Source of the DNA: Liolophura sinensis
Lineage: Eukaryota; Mollusca; Polyplacophora; Chitonida; Chitonidae
Length of the DNA stretch: 60,000 nucleotides
Assembly (NCBI RefSeq): GCF_032854445.1
Contig: NC_088295.1
Span: 84,304,644-84,364,643 of the forward strand
Direction: 5' to 3'
The notes beneath the pieces are model-generated. The model ran no database searches. It saw only the letters and a program-made list of their open reading frames with translations, and was not told the origin of the DNA. The position numbers and the translations under genes were made by a program. Shown here one piece after another: positions 1-11,000 of this stretch; the first letter of the stretch is position 1, and the number at the start of each line of letters is the position of its first letter.

Positions 1-2866
1 GATCTACAAGGGAACTCTTCGGATGCCTTGTCTTTGTCCCTGTATAAATACTTTATATCAAAATTCACTCGTATTTTCACCCTTCCACAATGCTGATCAT
101 ACAAAGACGAAATTTTAGTGGTGCTTTACTGTAGGTTGTTTTGTATTCTCTCTGGTTCATTATGTGCATATTACATGAATGGAAACTGAACAAACAGAGC
201 TAAGCAGGACGTAGAGCACTCGACGCTGAGGGTATGAAGTCCGCATATTCCAATACAGAAAACATGGGGCTTAGGCTCCCATTCATTTATGCTATGCCTC
301 AGGCACATATTTCAGATTCACATCATCTGAACAATTCATGTGTATCACCATGACGCTCGAAGAACTATTTGAAAGTCAGAGAAACTGTTCCGATGAGATT
401 AATAGGGTTCGCTTTGTAGCGCAGCTGTTTATTTCGTCCAGGTGGAATGTCAACGTGTAATCGGCATGCAAGAAGAAAGCGGGCTTCTGCGTGGACAGAC
501 ATTATATCGCAAGTCGAACCCATCTGGCAAACGTGAAAGTATGAGAAAGCTTGAGATCACGTTATAGCGGTATGCCGCTCTTTCCTGTTCACCCATTACA
601 GTATCAATGGCGGAACTGTATTGGGTCATCAATGCAATATCTGACCTGTGGACAGAGGATTGGCCCTCGAGATAAAACGTCTTTGATTCCAACAGGACAG
701 ACGTCTGGAACACAAGCATGTTTATATATAATCATGTCTGGCTTGCGGTTTGTTCGACATTTGTTCACTGTAATTCAATTACATGTTGCTGTAGCCGCTG
801 TTGTCATTTAAAGACTGAGGCCAAGCAGCGTAAATACTTGGCTTACCGAGAGAGCTGTAGCAAACATTGGATGTTGCCTACTGTAGACATTTAGGCGGGG
901 TCCAACCATCACCTAACACGTCATTAGACGGAGCAATGCGGAGATGCAGAGCGTGATACCTCAATGTCATTAAATGTGACAAACTACATGGAGTAACAAC
1001 TCAGTTTATGTTACTTTTGGGTTTCCCAAGGAGCTATGAACGATTGCGCTCAATATTTAACTTGTGGGAAGGCTTGGGAACCCTCGAGGTGTCAGTAGAT
1101 CTTCCTAACAGGAGCTAAGTTCTTCTGTCTTATTCGACCGTACCAGTCATTAAGAATAATGCGACCAGGGTAGGAAGTTCTGGTTGAAAACAGACACAAA
1201 AGTCACCAAAATCATAAATCCAATAAATATTTTATTATTCAATATTAACAATATACAGATGAAAAACATACAAAACAGCAGCTATACACAGAAAAGGCAA
1301 TGGACACTACAACGTCGTGTCCTCAAGAATCGATATATTTGACATATTACTAAACATTGCACCAAACATAGGTTTCATTAAGGAAGTTATTGTGATTGCT
1401 TAACCCCAGGCTTTTGTCGAGAGAAATGCAACATTCCCTTAACGATGCTATAATCAATACACTGGGATTTGGCTTGGTAAACTGTTTGCGATAGAGTTAT
1501 AAATATTTACCATTGTGAAACAACAAACACGTTTATACGCCGACACGCGACTAATCAATTCACTCGTCTGTAAGGCTTATATAAAAACTTCTGCAAGCTA
1601 TGTCGGCAAATAATAAATTACCCAGTTACCGATCAAGTGGCACTTCACAGCCTTAGACAGGTCTCTATTCAATAATACTAGGTTTTAATGTATCACACAG
1701 TTTGTCTATAAAAATAACCGGTGCTCCACAAGAAGCACATGTAATTGTTTTACTGCAAGGACTATAGATTCGCAATACTGGTACACGGTTATCTCTTACC
1801 CTTTGGCATTCTCCACTGTTTATTGCTGAAACCCATCCCCAACTTCAAACTGATATGCATGCGACAGAGAATGGATTTAGTTAATTCAAAATGAAACAAA
1901 TGCAACAGGTTAGTGAACTCTTGTAGAAATTGTCAACAACAAGGGCGTTGCATGCAGCTGCACATCAGCGCAATATAATATTTTTTTTTTGACATTTTGT
2001 GGGTCGTGTCTTTTAAGTGTCTTTCATGGCTCGGTTGACAAACAGGGCTACACAGTTCAAAGGTAGAATACCCTGCGGCTGAGTAGCTCGGCCACTCGTT
2101 CCTTAAGCAAACCTAACCCATAACAAATAAAGGCTAGATTGCTAAACCTGCCAAACAAAACTGGACACAAACAAAGCGTTTATGCGTTTGTGAAAGCAAT
2201 TTAGACATCTTGTCATCTTGTTTGATTTTACCGATGGGATGTAGCCGCGTTGCTGCTGTGCGGTCATGTCAATTTTGGCCGCCCAAGAATCGCCCCTTCC
2301 TTCTCACATAGCACTCCATTTTTGTCAGGCTTATCACAGTCTTCTAAAGGTCGTCACACCTCAGGCCGGACTACAGTAGAGCGCGCATGTGTCACACACA
2401 ATTATACACTGAAATACTGAACTGTATTCAACATGGACTATAATAATACTTCACCATCTCAGCATTATAGAGGAAACCAGCTTCTTCATCCATATTTTTA
2501 GGAATCTGGACTGTATAGCAATATAGTTCATGCAATGCGAAATTCCGCTCATGGACGAGAAATTCCTGCTAAAAGATATAGAGAAAGAGGACTGACACGT
2601 TACCTGGGGTCTATCTGACAACAGGCAATATCGCTCAAAAGCGTGATTTCGCGTTACATGAATTTTACACTTCATATAGCTAACCTGTGCCACTAGTAAC
2701 ATGTACATGGATACACATATGGTAATACTGTATGGTAACGTCGGATACTATGTACACGTCTAGCCCCTTCCATGGAATATATGCTATATACAATGTCATT
2801 ATGATTCATATAAAAATAGATACCGCTTCCGTCGACCAGGCCGAAAGAGTGACACTTGGGTTACTC
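1..2866. other. Gene-poor flank; possible distal 3' UTR of the next gene
   Basis: No open frame here has splice signals, composition or motifs that convince me it is coding. The stretch lies downstream of the minus-strand mucin-like gene. Minus-strand AATAAA hexamers occur near 1819 and 1226, so part of it could be that gene's 3' untranslated region, but no transcript evidence is available. A poly-T run lies near 1980. Confidence 0.4.
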
Positions 2867-3090
2867 CTATAACTGCCTGGGAAGAAAATGTTTCTCGAAA
2901 GCGGTTCGCCCAAACCATGGTCGGGTTCCACAGTTAACATTGAAAGGCCAGTCACAAACAGTCAGCTCTATATTCCAGACAGTACCAACAGGACAGTCAA
3001 AATGATAAGGTATCGACCAACTACAGATATAAAATTGTCCACAGTTGATGGCGTCTGGGTAGAAACCAAAGATGGTTGGACACGTGAAAA
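2867..3090 (-). CDS. Exon 4: six-cysteine chitin-binding type-2 domain
   Basis: The acceptor is a pyrimidine-rich tract ending TTTCAG just above 3090. The exon adds two bases to the split Phe codon after the mucin exon. It encodes the whole CBM14 domain: C-x12-C-x5-C-x9-C-x12-C-x7-C with the family's aromatic and Gly positions (C-GQFYIC, CPVGTVW, CDWPFNVNC). A short basic tail ending in PRQL precedes the TAG at 2867-2869. A single chitin-binding domain at the extreme C-terminus is unusual compared with multi-domain arthropod peritrophins. Confidence 0.85.
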
Positions 3091-6000
3091 CTGAAAGAAA
3101 AATAAGTAAATGGCAGACGGGTGGGTATTGCAAACCTGTAAGAGAAGTTTATCCATAAGACACAGGTAGCTGGTAATGAAAAGCAAAATTATCAGCATCT
3201 AAACATGGACTGGTGTTGTTACCAAAGATGAAGATCTAATGACAACCAAATAAAAAGTAAGTATACGGGGAAAGATAATTTAATTTTGAAGACCACTGCT
3301 GCTATATTAAATGAACTAACATTTGATATCCTATACTGAAATCGATACTCTATCGAATATATTTAACTTATTCTTAGATAACATCCTATTTTCCTACACA
3401 GTTAAATGTTCCCTCACATTATGATATCATAATCGGACAAGATAGACTTATACTTACAGCCAAAATTCTCATCGTCGGTTTGACCAGGTGATATGAAGTT
3501 TTTCTGTTTGGAATCGTCTTCGGTTAATTCATTACCATAATCTTTAATATCTGTCCGCTCAGAGTCTCTGCTATTCTGAACAGGAACTATTTTTTCACGT
3601 AAGGTGGGCTTTTGCTTCGGGTCCAGTTCCCATGGAAACACTCCTTTTGTTTGAAACAAAATGTCTTGTTTTTTAATTGTGGTATGTTTGAACACAGGTT
3701 TCGTTGGTGTTGATATCTTCCGTGTTGTTGCCGCTGTTGTTGTTGTTGTTTCTGCTGTTGTTGTTGCTGTTGCTGTTGTTATTGTTGAAGCTGATGTTTT
3801 CCCTGTTGTCGCTGTTGTTGCGCTTGTGCTCGGATATTTTGTGGACGTTATCGAAGGCATAGTAGATTCTGAATCAGTGATAATGTTTTCCCTAGCTTTG
3901 GTGGAGGACATATCTTGTGCTGTCTTTGGTGGCGATGCTGTTGTTGTCGTTGTTCTTGTTGTCGTTGTCGTTGTTGTTGATACTGGTGCTTTGGTTGTCG
4001 TGATACTAGGCGCCTTGGTGGTGCTGATGTTTTTAGGAGTATCAGTCAATGTTGTTGTTTCAGTCATATTGTTAATGTCGCTGTTTGCTGAAATAATTTT
4101 TTGTGGCACAGAAGTAGTTTTAACGCCATTTTCACGATTCAGTGTAATATGCTTCTGTTTGACACTTGTATTTACTGTACTTATTGGTGCTGGTGACGTT
4201 TGGTCTGAAGTTAGATTGACACTGGCAGTCACCTGTGTGGTTGGTGAACGAGTCAATGGAGTGGCGCTTTTTGTCAGCTCAAGAATTTTACTGACATTGA
4301 CAGGCACTGACGTTGAAGCCTTATTCACAGATTTGGAACCAAGAGTTGGTTTTGGATCGGGTTTTGCTGTTGTTTTCTTTGGTGCCACAGTAGAGATGGA
4401 AATGTTGTTGACAACAGTTGTGTTGTTGGTGTTGCTTTGCGTCATCGCGGTAGTTGTTGATGAATTTGGTTCAGGCGTGGTCTGAGTGGTTGTCGTTTGG
4501 GATGTTGTTGATGGAATCTTTGTGGACGAGGGATTATTTACCTTAACATTCTTGTGTGTAGAGGATTGTGTAGTGGAATCGGTCTTGACGTGTGTTGTGG
4601 TCTCTGTTGATGTATGTGATGCACGAGTAGTTGAGCTTGAAAAGGTGGAGCTGGCCATTGTCACGGATGAAGATGATTTTGGTAGTGTTGAAGGCTGGTT
4701 ATGTCTTGCCTCTGTTTGCTTCACTGGTGTAGAAAATGTTGTAGTTTTGTTAAATGTTGCCTTTGTCTGCTTCACTGGTGTAGAAAATGTTGTAGTTTGG
4801 TTAAGTGTTGCCTTCGTCTTCTTCGCTGGTGTTGAAAATGTTGTGGTCTTTTTAAGTGTTGTCTGCTTCGCTGGTGTGGACGCGTAAACGGTCGTCGTGC
4901 TGGCTAGCTGGGTGTCTTTCGTAATATCGGATGTTTCTGTTGCAGGAGTTTTCCCAGTGGTCCTCGATGCAGCTGTCGTTTTAGAAGACACGTCGGGGGT
5001 TGTATGCAGTTCTGTATTTGTGGAAGTGGATGAGCGTGTAGCAGATGTAACGTCGGTTGCATTTTCAGTTGTCTGCTCATGATTAGACGTATTCTTGGAC
5101 AGTTGAACCGACGAGTTGTTCAGTGGAGCAGTGTCATTTTCTAACGTGGATATAATTTCTCTCCTGAGCTCTTCGCTGGTGAGTTGTCGCTCTTTTAGCA
5201 TCTCCTCTGTCCTTTGTTCCATCTCGGGCCATTTATCTCGGATGAGCCAGTGCAGCGGAGTGGTTGTTTCAATCTCAGAGACAACTGACGTTGGTGAACT
5301 GGGTTTTTGGTCAGATCTATCAAGGTACAGGTTCTGGGGCCTTTTTATTTTCTGGGTAACTCGGTTTGCAGGAATCTCATTCCCATAATCAGCAGTGACA
5401 TCTAGAACATCTGTGGGCATGCGTGTGGTTGTAGGTGTTTGCGCGGATGGCAGTGTCAGGCCCTTTGTCGGCATGTCCATCTTCCCGTCAGTGGACTGGA
5501 CAACTGGGGTTGAATCTCCGGTAATGCCGCCTGTTGTTGACCAGGTCTTTGTCGTTTCAGCGTCAGTGACGACTTTTAAGCCCTCTTTTCTGATACGATC
5601 GGAGCTCTTCGTCTTATTCTCCATTAACCTAGCAGCCGATTCAAGGTCGTTATCCCCGTAGATAGAGTCTACGCTTTTCACCACAACTGTCTCTTTGGAC
5701 AGAAGTTTTCCGTTCGCTCTTTCCTTTGAATCTATGTCATGCACTGATTTGTAATCATAATCCAGTTGTTTTGTTCTCGGGAATGTTAGTTCCTTGGAAT
5801 TTTCAGCCGCCTCTGTTACAGTCTCCGTAACTGAAAGATGATAATATTTTATTCAACATAAATTATATCTCGATATGCACAAATGCTGCACTAAGAATTT
5901 TGTCAATGTATTGACAACGTGGTCACTGTAAAATTATATAGTAAGTTAGTAAAATAATATTCTCATAACTTTAGACTTCTAATTTGCATTTTTCTGGCAC

Positions 6001-8049
6001 TTTGTTAGGGACCAGCGCTAAAGCTGACAACTTGACGAAGTGACCAAATGCTACTGAGCTGGCAGAAAACCTCCGGTTATCGTGCTCGATGGCGACAGCC
6101 TCCTGACCTGTAGTTAGAAAGCCTTCCCGTATGTAAACGTAGATCAAGTTGTATATTGATCCAGCCTGAGCAAATCCTTTAAAAGGAAGTGACACCCAAG
6201 TTCCAAACGAAAAAAAAACACATTCTGGATCAAATAAATACCCAAATCCAATAACAACAATAGATTGTGTTATTCGCTGTCTATACATAAAATGAATAGT
6301 GTTTGTTTTCGGGCTGTGGAACATCATATGATTATGTTTTGTATGCTGTGAATTTCTAGTGTAAAAGTATCGTAAGTGTATTGGGCATTAGTCAGTCGCA
6401 AAGACCTCGACAGCATGGGTAAAGTATAATGGACAGCTACAATAATAACAAGTACATTTCCAGTTTCAGTTAGCATACCATTACTATAAACACACTGCGT
6501 TTGACTACAGAATCTTTGGTAATTTGAATAATGTTTCAGTACATATCAAATTAGAATTTGCAAGCTAGATTTTCAAGCTCATGGATGTTCATCTGCATTA
6601 TAGATCGTGTGATAGCTTAGATAGGGCTGAAGAAATGAGATCCCAGTGATTCATAAAATACGACGTATATATCTCAACAGAAGGCGTTATGTGTAGGAGT
6701 CTCAGTGACATTCCCGTTATTATACACAACTTTTTGAAAAACTGTAGGAAAACTCGCAACAATCCCAGCTACTCGGTGTCGCCTTAGACTGGATTAAACA
6801 AAGAGCTTGCCGAAAAGGAAGTTATGTCGTGTTGTATACGCAATCTACACCACAGGCTAAGCAGTGAGATTTTGCATCTATTTAAGGAAAGATTACCAGA
6901 TTAACTTTTGAAGACGCTCACTTGTGTCTGCCGAGTACAACATAAAAGATAATCGAAGTGAGCCTTCGTACAGGATGCGCTATGAAGTGTATATGCATGT
7001 CACAATGATTTCTCTGAGGTGAATGGAGTATATCTCCAAAGATTCGATCATTTTTTTATTGAGTATGATCACATCAGAGAACTATAACAGATCAAAAACA
7101 ATGTGCATATTTAAAAGTTATTGAGCAAAACATTTTGTGCATGATGGTGAGTGTTCATTTGAGAATGTAGTTGTTATTACATTAGTGAATATAGATTGCT
7201 GAATACTCAAAAGATCTTGCCTGCTCTTGGATAGACCGATGTTATCTTGTCGAAAGGGATTGTTGGTGAAACGGTGGTGGCTTGTTCCGAGCTGAATGTA
7301 CGGTTTTCCTGAGCCTGAACGACCACTGTAGCGAAATGAAGAAGATCGGCGACTGTGGCAAACTGGGCATGGGGATCAGAAGCTACGCTCTGGCACAACA
7401 AAGGCAAGTTCAGCTGAGACAGCAACGATATGGCCGCCTTCAATGTGTCCGTTTTCTCTGAAATATACAAAGAAAGATAAAACACAACTCCGCCACAAAA
7501 TTGTCCAATTACACTAATATTATGAGTTCATTCTAAGGTTTCCTTTGGTTACCAAAACTAAACATGTGCTTGCTTCAAGTTCCATTATAGATAATTTAAC
7601 ATAGATATCATTTCTGTCATACTCGTACTTTTACCCCGGTATCTGTATGGAATTAAGAAAAAAATATTTGAAAACTGTTTGGGATAAGACGAAGTTGTTG
7701 TTTACCACGGAAAAATGACATTCTTTATGTGGCCTTGAATGAATTCCGTTTACAAATGTAGATCCAGTTAGCCTTCCTGTTCACAGTTTTTAATTTTCTT
7801 TACCAGATGTATTTCTCTTTGTTACATCGTCCCTCAAGGCACGTTTCACATTGTACAAATATATTCTGACTTTTGATCCTATCTTAACATCTTTCTCTCT
7901 TACAATCGTCATTTTAAACCGCATGTCTCACCGTAAAGAATGGCCTCCAGGAATTTTGCATTGTTTTCATCAGCATCGTCGTAGAATGGCCGAGCGTTTA
8001 AGTTGTCTGCGAGTAAGAATATAGCCAGTAGAAGGTGAACAGTACCCAT
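2867..8049 (-). CDS. Secreted mucin-like protein with C-terminal peritrophin-A (CBM14) chitin-binding domain
   Basis: Four coding exons: 8049-7932, 7457-7221, 5830-3458 and 3090-2867, totalling 2952 nt (983 residues plus stop), with all junction phases consistent (1,1,1). The start chosen is the ATG at 8049, which opens a signal peptide (MGTVHLLLAIFLLADNLNA). Residues about 40-120 are a non-repetitive N-terminal part. The 2.37-kb exon encodes a Thr/Ser/Pro/Lys-rich, probably O-glycosylated stretch. The last exon carries six cysteines spaced 12, 5, 9, 12 and 7, with aromatic residues typical of CBM14. Proteins of this design (known from peritrophic matrices, mucus and molluscan shell matrix) bind chitin outside the cell through the cysteine-rich domain while the mucin part forms a hydrated spacer. 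The tissue is not deducible. The join between exons 2 and 3 needs a GC donor (CAG|GCAAGA). Confidence 0.85.
3458..5830 (-). CDS. Exon 3: giant Thr/Ser-rich mucin exon
   Basis: One uninterrupted 2373-nt exon, with acceptor TTTCAG above 5830 and donor T|GTAAGT at 3458/3457. The first ~170 residues are acidic/basic mixed with N-glycosylation-like NDT and NNS sites. Then comes a Thr-dominated region with runs of TTTTTT, imperfect 17-residue repeats (FSTPVKQTKA-like) and many NxT/NxS sites. The last ~100 residues return to charged, non-repetitive sequence leading into the chitin-binding domain. The opposite strand is also open for long stretches because Thr codons (ACN) read as Val/Cys codons backwards; those reverse frames are not genes. 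Confidence 0.85.
3726..3990. repeat. GTT/ACA trinucleotide-rich patch coding for poly-Thr
   Basis: Blocks of imperfect GTT repeats on the plus strand near 3726-3800 and 3935-3985 read as ACA/ACG/ACC Thr runs on the minus strand within the mucin exon. The imperfect codon mix suggests selection for Thr rather than a pure slippage tract. Confidence 0.7.
4711..4885 (-). repeat. 51-bp minisatellite inside the mucin exon
   Basis: Three to four imperfect tandem copies with period 51, 51 and 45 bp (anchor bases at 4719, 4770, 4821, 4866). Because the period is a multiple of three they encode 17-residue repeats built on TTTFSTPVKQTKATFN. Such arrays commonly vary in copy number between individuals in mucins. 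Confidence 0.8.
7221..7457 (-). CDS. Exon 2 of the mucin-like gene
   Basis: 237-nt exon with acceptor TATATTTCAG above 7457. It encodes about 79 residues, mostly helical-looking (LKAAISLLSQLNLPLL), with no motif I recognise. It ends ...CCAAGAGCAG|GCAAGA. No GT donor in the correct phase lies between the conserved-looking sequence and the in-frame TGA just downstream, and a GC donor here gives the exact phase needed for exon 3. Confidence 0.75.
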
Positions 8050-8066
8050 GGTAACTCCAGAAGGAT
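7932..8066 (-). CDS. Exon 1: short 5' UTR and signal peptide of the mucin-like gene
   Basis: Bases 8066-8050 are untranslated and preceded by an acceptor (TGTCTTTACAG), so at least one further non-coding exon lies upstream. The coding part 8049-7932 gives a 20-residue hydrophobic leader, then an acidic stretch (DDADENN), and ends TAC G|GTGAGA (phase 1). The upstream in-frame methionine near 8136 lies in intron sequence and was not used. Confidence 0.75.
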
Positions 8067-11000
8067 CTGTAAAGACAATGGATGATGGTCGGAAAATGAG
8101 TCTCAATCTACCCAGTGGCATTAGGATGCCCCCCAATGATGTGGACTGACAGACGTATTCCAGTGGTTTGACGTTACATGCCTTTTGTGGCTAAGGAACG
8201 CGTGTGCTCGTACATTTCCCTCTTCTATGTCACAGTGGGCCATTGTTTTTGTCGTCTTACGGGTCGATAAAGCTAAAATGCATATTTGTCTTTGCGTTTT
8301 GCCAAAGTCAAAGGCCAGAATCTGCTTCGTAACATTTCGAAAGGAAGTTTTCTGAACATACTTGGTTTTTGAAATATATAAGTTAAAGTAATCAAATATA
8401 TGCGGTGGTGATACTCTTCTTGGGATACCTCCGTCCAACCCATCAAATCCGTTGTGAAAGCGAAATATTTTAGAATGCATTGTAAAACACAAAATAATTT
8501 AACTGCATCAAAGTACGTGTGTGTTATTCTCGATACAAATAATCGAATTTCCCTAATGCTTTCAGAGCGGCCTGTTGGAACTTTTCTGAAGAACATAAAC
8601 CTTAAACCAGTGAAGACTTTTTGCTGGGTTCATATTCGGAATGATTTTGATGTGGTTTTGCGTTACTAATTTTGTCGAATATTTTGGAAGATTTGTCGGT
8701 TTTCGGAAAATTTCATCGGCTTTCCTTGTAAATATATAATCATCTAGCTGAAAATTTTCTGGATAAAGTTGGAGCACTAGAGATAATTATATCAAAAGTG
8801 ACAGGGATAAGTGCGAGAGAACTGCATTAATCAGACAGAAGACCAGCTGTGTTGTGTAAGGGGTGTGTTAAGCTCACACGTGTCTGTGGAACTCTATTCC
8901 CAAGGGTAACGACCAAATGACTCTCTGTCAGAGGTTAACGTATGAGAGACAGAGTTGTGTGAGTGGTCACACATAACTTACAGCAGATCCACTGTGATAT
9001 CCACGATAATCTCTTTGTTGTGTCCACACCGACAAGCAGCCACGTGGCCGTCTCAGCCCACATGAAAAGCAGGCCGGTGACAAAAACACACCTTTTGACA
9101 AAAATCACTGCTAAGAGATTAATATCTGTTGATACCAAAACAAACTGCTTGCCACTAAAGTAACAAAGAGGGATTATTGTCCATCCAATATTCGTTGTGT
9201 TTCAGGCAAAGAATGGGGAACTCGCTTTATACAGCGACCGGGTTAAGGATTTACACATGGTCAGAAATCCGTTTTTAACAATAAGGTTGCATCTTTGAAG
9301 GAATGCCTGGTGTAATATGGGTGTTGTGTTTTAATCAGAGAAAACTGTCCTTTATTTGCTCGTGGTAGAAGGTATGCAGACGATGGGCGCCTGCCTCGAT
9401 GGTGGGTCACAGGCTTATCTTACTATGTCGCCGTGAATTTATTCCTTCATTATCACCCGTTTGCGATCATTCCGCGACTGACATGTCGGATTGGCATGGA
9501 CCTGAGATTTGTTTCCCCATTGCCTTTCTCATACACTCTACAGAAGACGCTTTATACACACCATGTCCACCATGGACAGAATCTTGAAGACTTGCCAATT
9601 ACCTCAACGATATACCTCGAGACAAAGTGTGGTTTAAAGCTAATTGTATTTCCCATTCCTTGACTGCGGTGACTAAAAGCCTGACACTTGACCTTGACAA
9701 TCAAAGTGAGAAGGGCGCGAAATCGACAGGGTGCTTTGATCCCGTCACTATCCCAGTATCTGTAACATTAATAGGTCCACTGGCGACCCGCCATATCCGT
9801 CCGCCCAACGCGATATGATTATGGATAGATTACGGATCCACCCTGAAATCAAACTGGTGCATTAAGAGACGCGCAAGTAGGTCAAGTGTCTGATTTTTAC
9901 ACCCATTTTTTATCAATAAATTTAAACACTGAAGCGGCTCAACGCCTCGGGTCTTATAGCCTGGCTGTTCGTGAGATTTCTTTGTGAATGTCATTTTCTA
10001 TTTGAACAATAAAAAAAACCTTTATCAAACAATGTTCTACAAAAATCGGGATTTTTATATGGGGCTATATGGGGCATGTGGCGTGAAAGTGAATTACTGT
10101 TTTCTTAAATCAGGAAATTGTCATTAATGGGTACCCTTACCGTGGATGACCTAATGTCATGTTAACTCGACATAAATAAGGAAACCATTTCTTCGCCTTA
10201 ACATATAGTAAACATTTCAAATACATTTTCATGTTTTTCCCTAGTATTCTGTGTTCTGTGGGGCCAACACTCAGCGTGTCAACATTTGAGATAGTGAAGA
10301 AAATGATCAGGAGCCTGATACTTAAAGGAGAAAATGAATATAATCATACATATCAGTTCTTTTAATTTGAAGAAAAGTGGTCAGAACTTATACACACCTT
10401 CAAAGATTACCACATTGTCACAAATACTGATTCAAAAAAAGCTTGGCTTCCACTGGCAGCTGAGAACCTTTCAGATTTTTTAGTAGGTAAATGGTAAATA
10501 TCCGCAGGCTTTCCTTGACTCAAAGTTTCCACAGCATGACTAAAAAGAGCACGTTTTCTTCTCCCAGGTTTTACAAGTGCGAATTTCTTAGTTTCAGATA
10601 ACACCAAATCTACCCATTGTATTTCTCATGAGATACAGCGTGAATGTTACAGGTAAAACTCTGGCAGATTGACAAGCGCTTAGTGCGGAGAGAAGACTCA
10701 GTAAGACTCGACCCGTCTCGACGCTGGGCCTCTTATCCAGGAGGAACCCAGGCTAGAGCACTCACGGATAGAGCAGAAAATCTGCCGTATTACAGGCCAT
10801 CTAAACACCTTCCACACCAGATGGAGTTGCAAGACACGATTCCCACACAGCTATCCTACACACAAAACCCTGACAAAAACTGGGACTTGGGAACACAACT
10901 AAGGCAATAAAGTAATTGTTGTACCGGGGATTAACAATGCTTTTTTTTAAAAAAAGGGGAAAAGGAAAACTGGACATATCCGCAACACAGTTTTGTCGTG

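Noticed and set aside
3661-5661. Several plus-strand Val/Cys-rich open frames (up to 274 codons)
   Set aside because: They are reverse shadows of the Thr-rich mucin exon; ACN codons read backwards as NGT. The minus strand has the signal peptide, splice borders and chitin-binding domain.
5971-6327. 118-codon minus-strand open frame in the intron between mucin-gene exons 2 and 3
   Set aside because: The sequence looks moderately protein-like, but I see no acceptor/donor pair in phase and the flanking exons already join without it. A cassette exon cannot be fully excluded.
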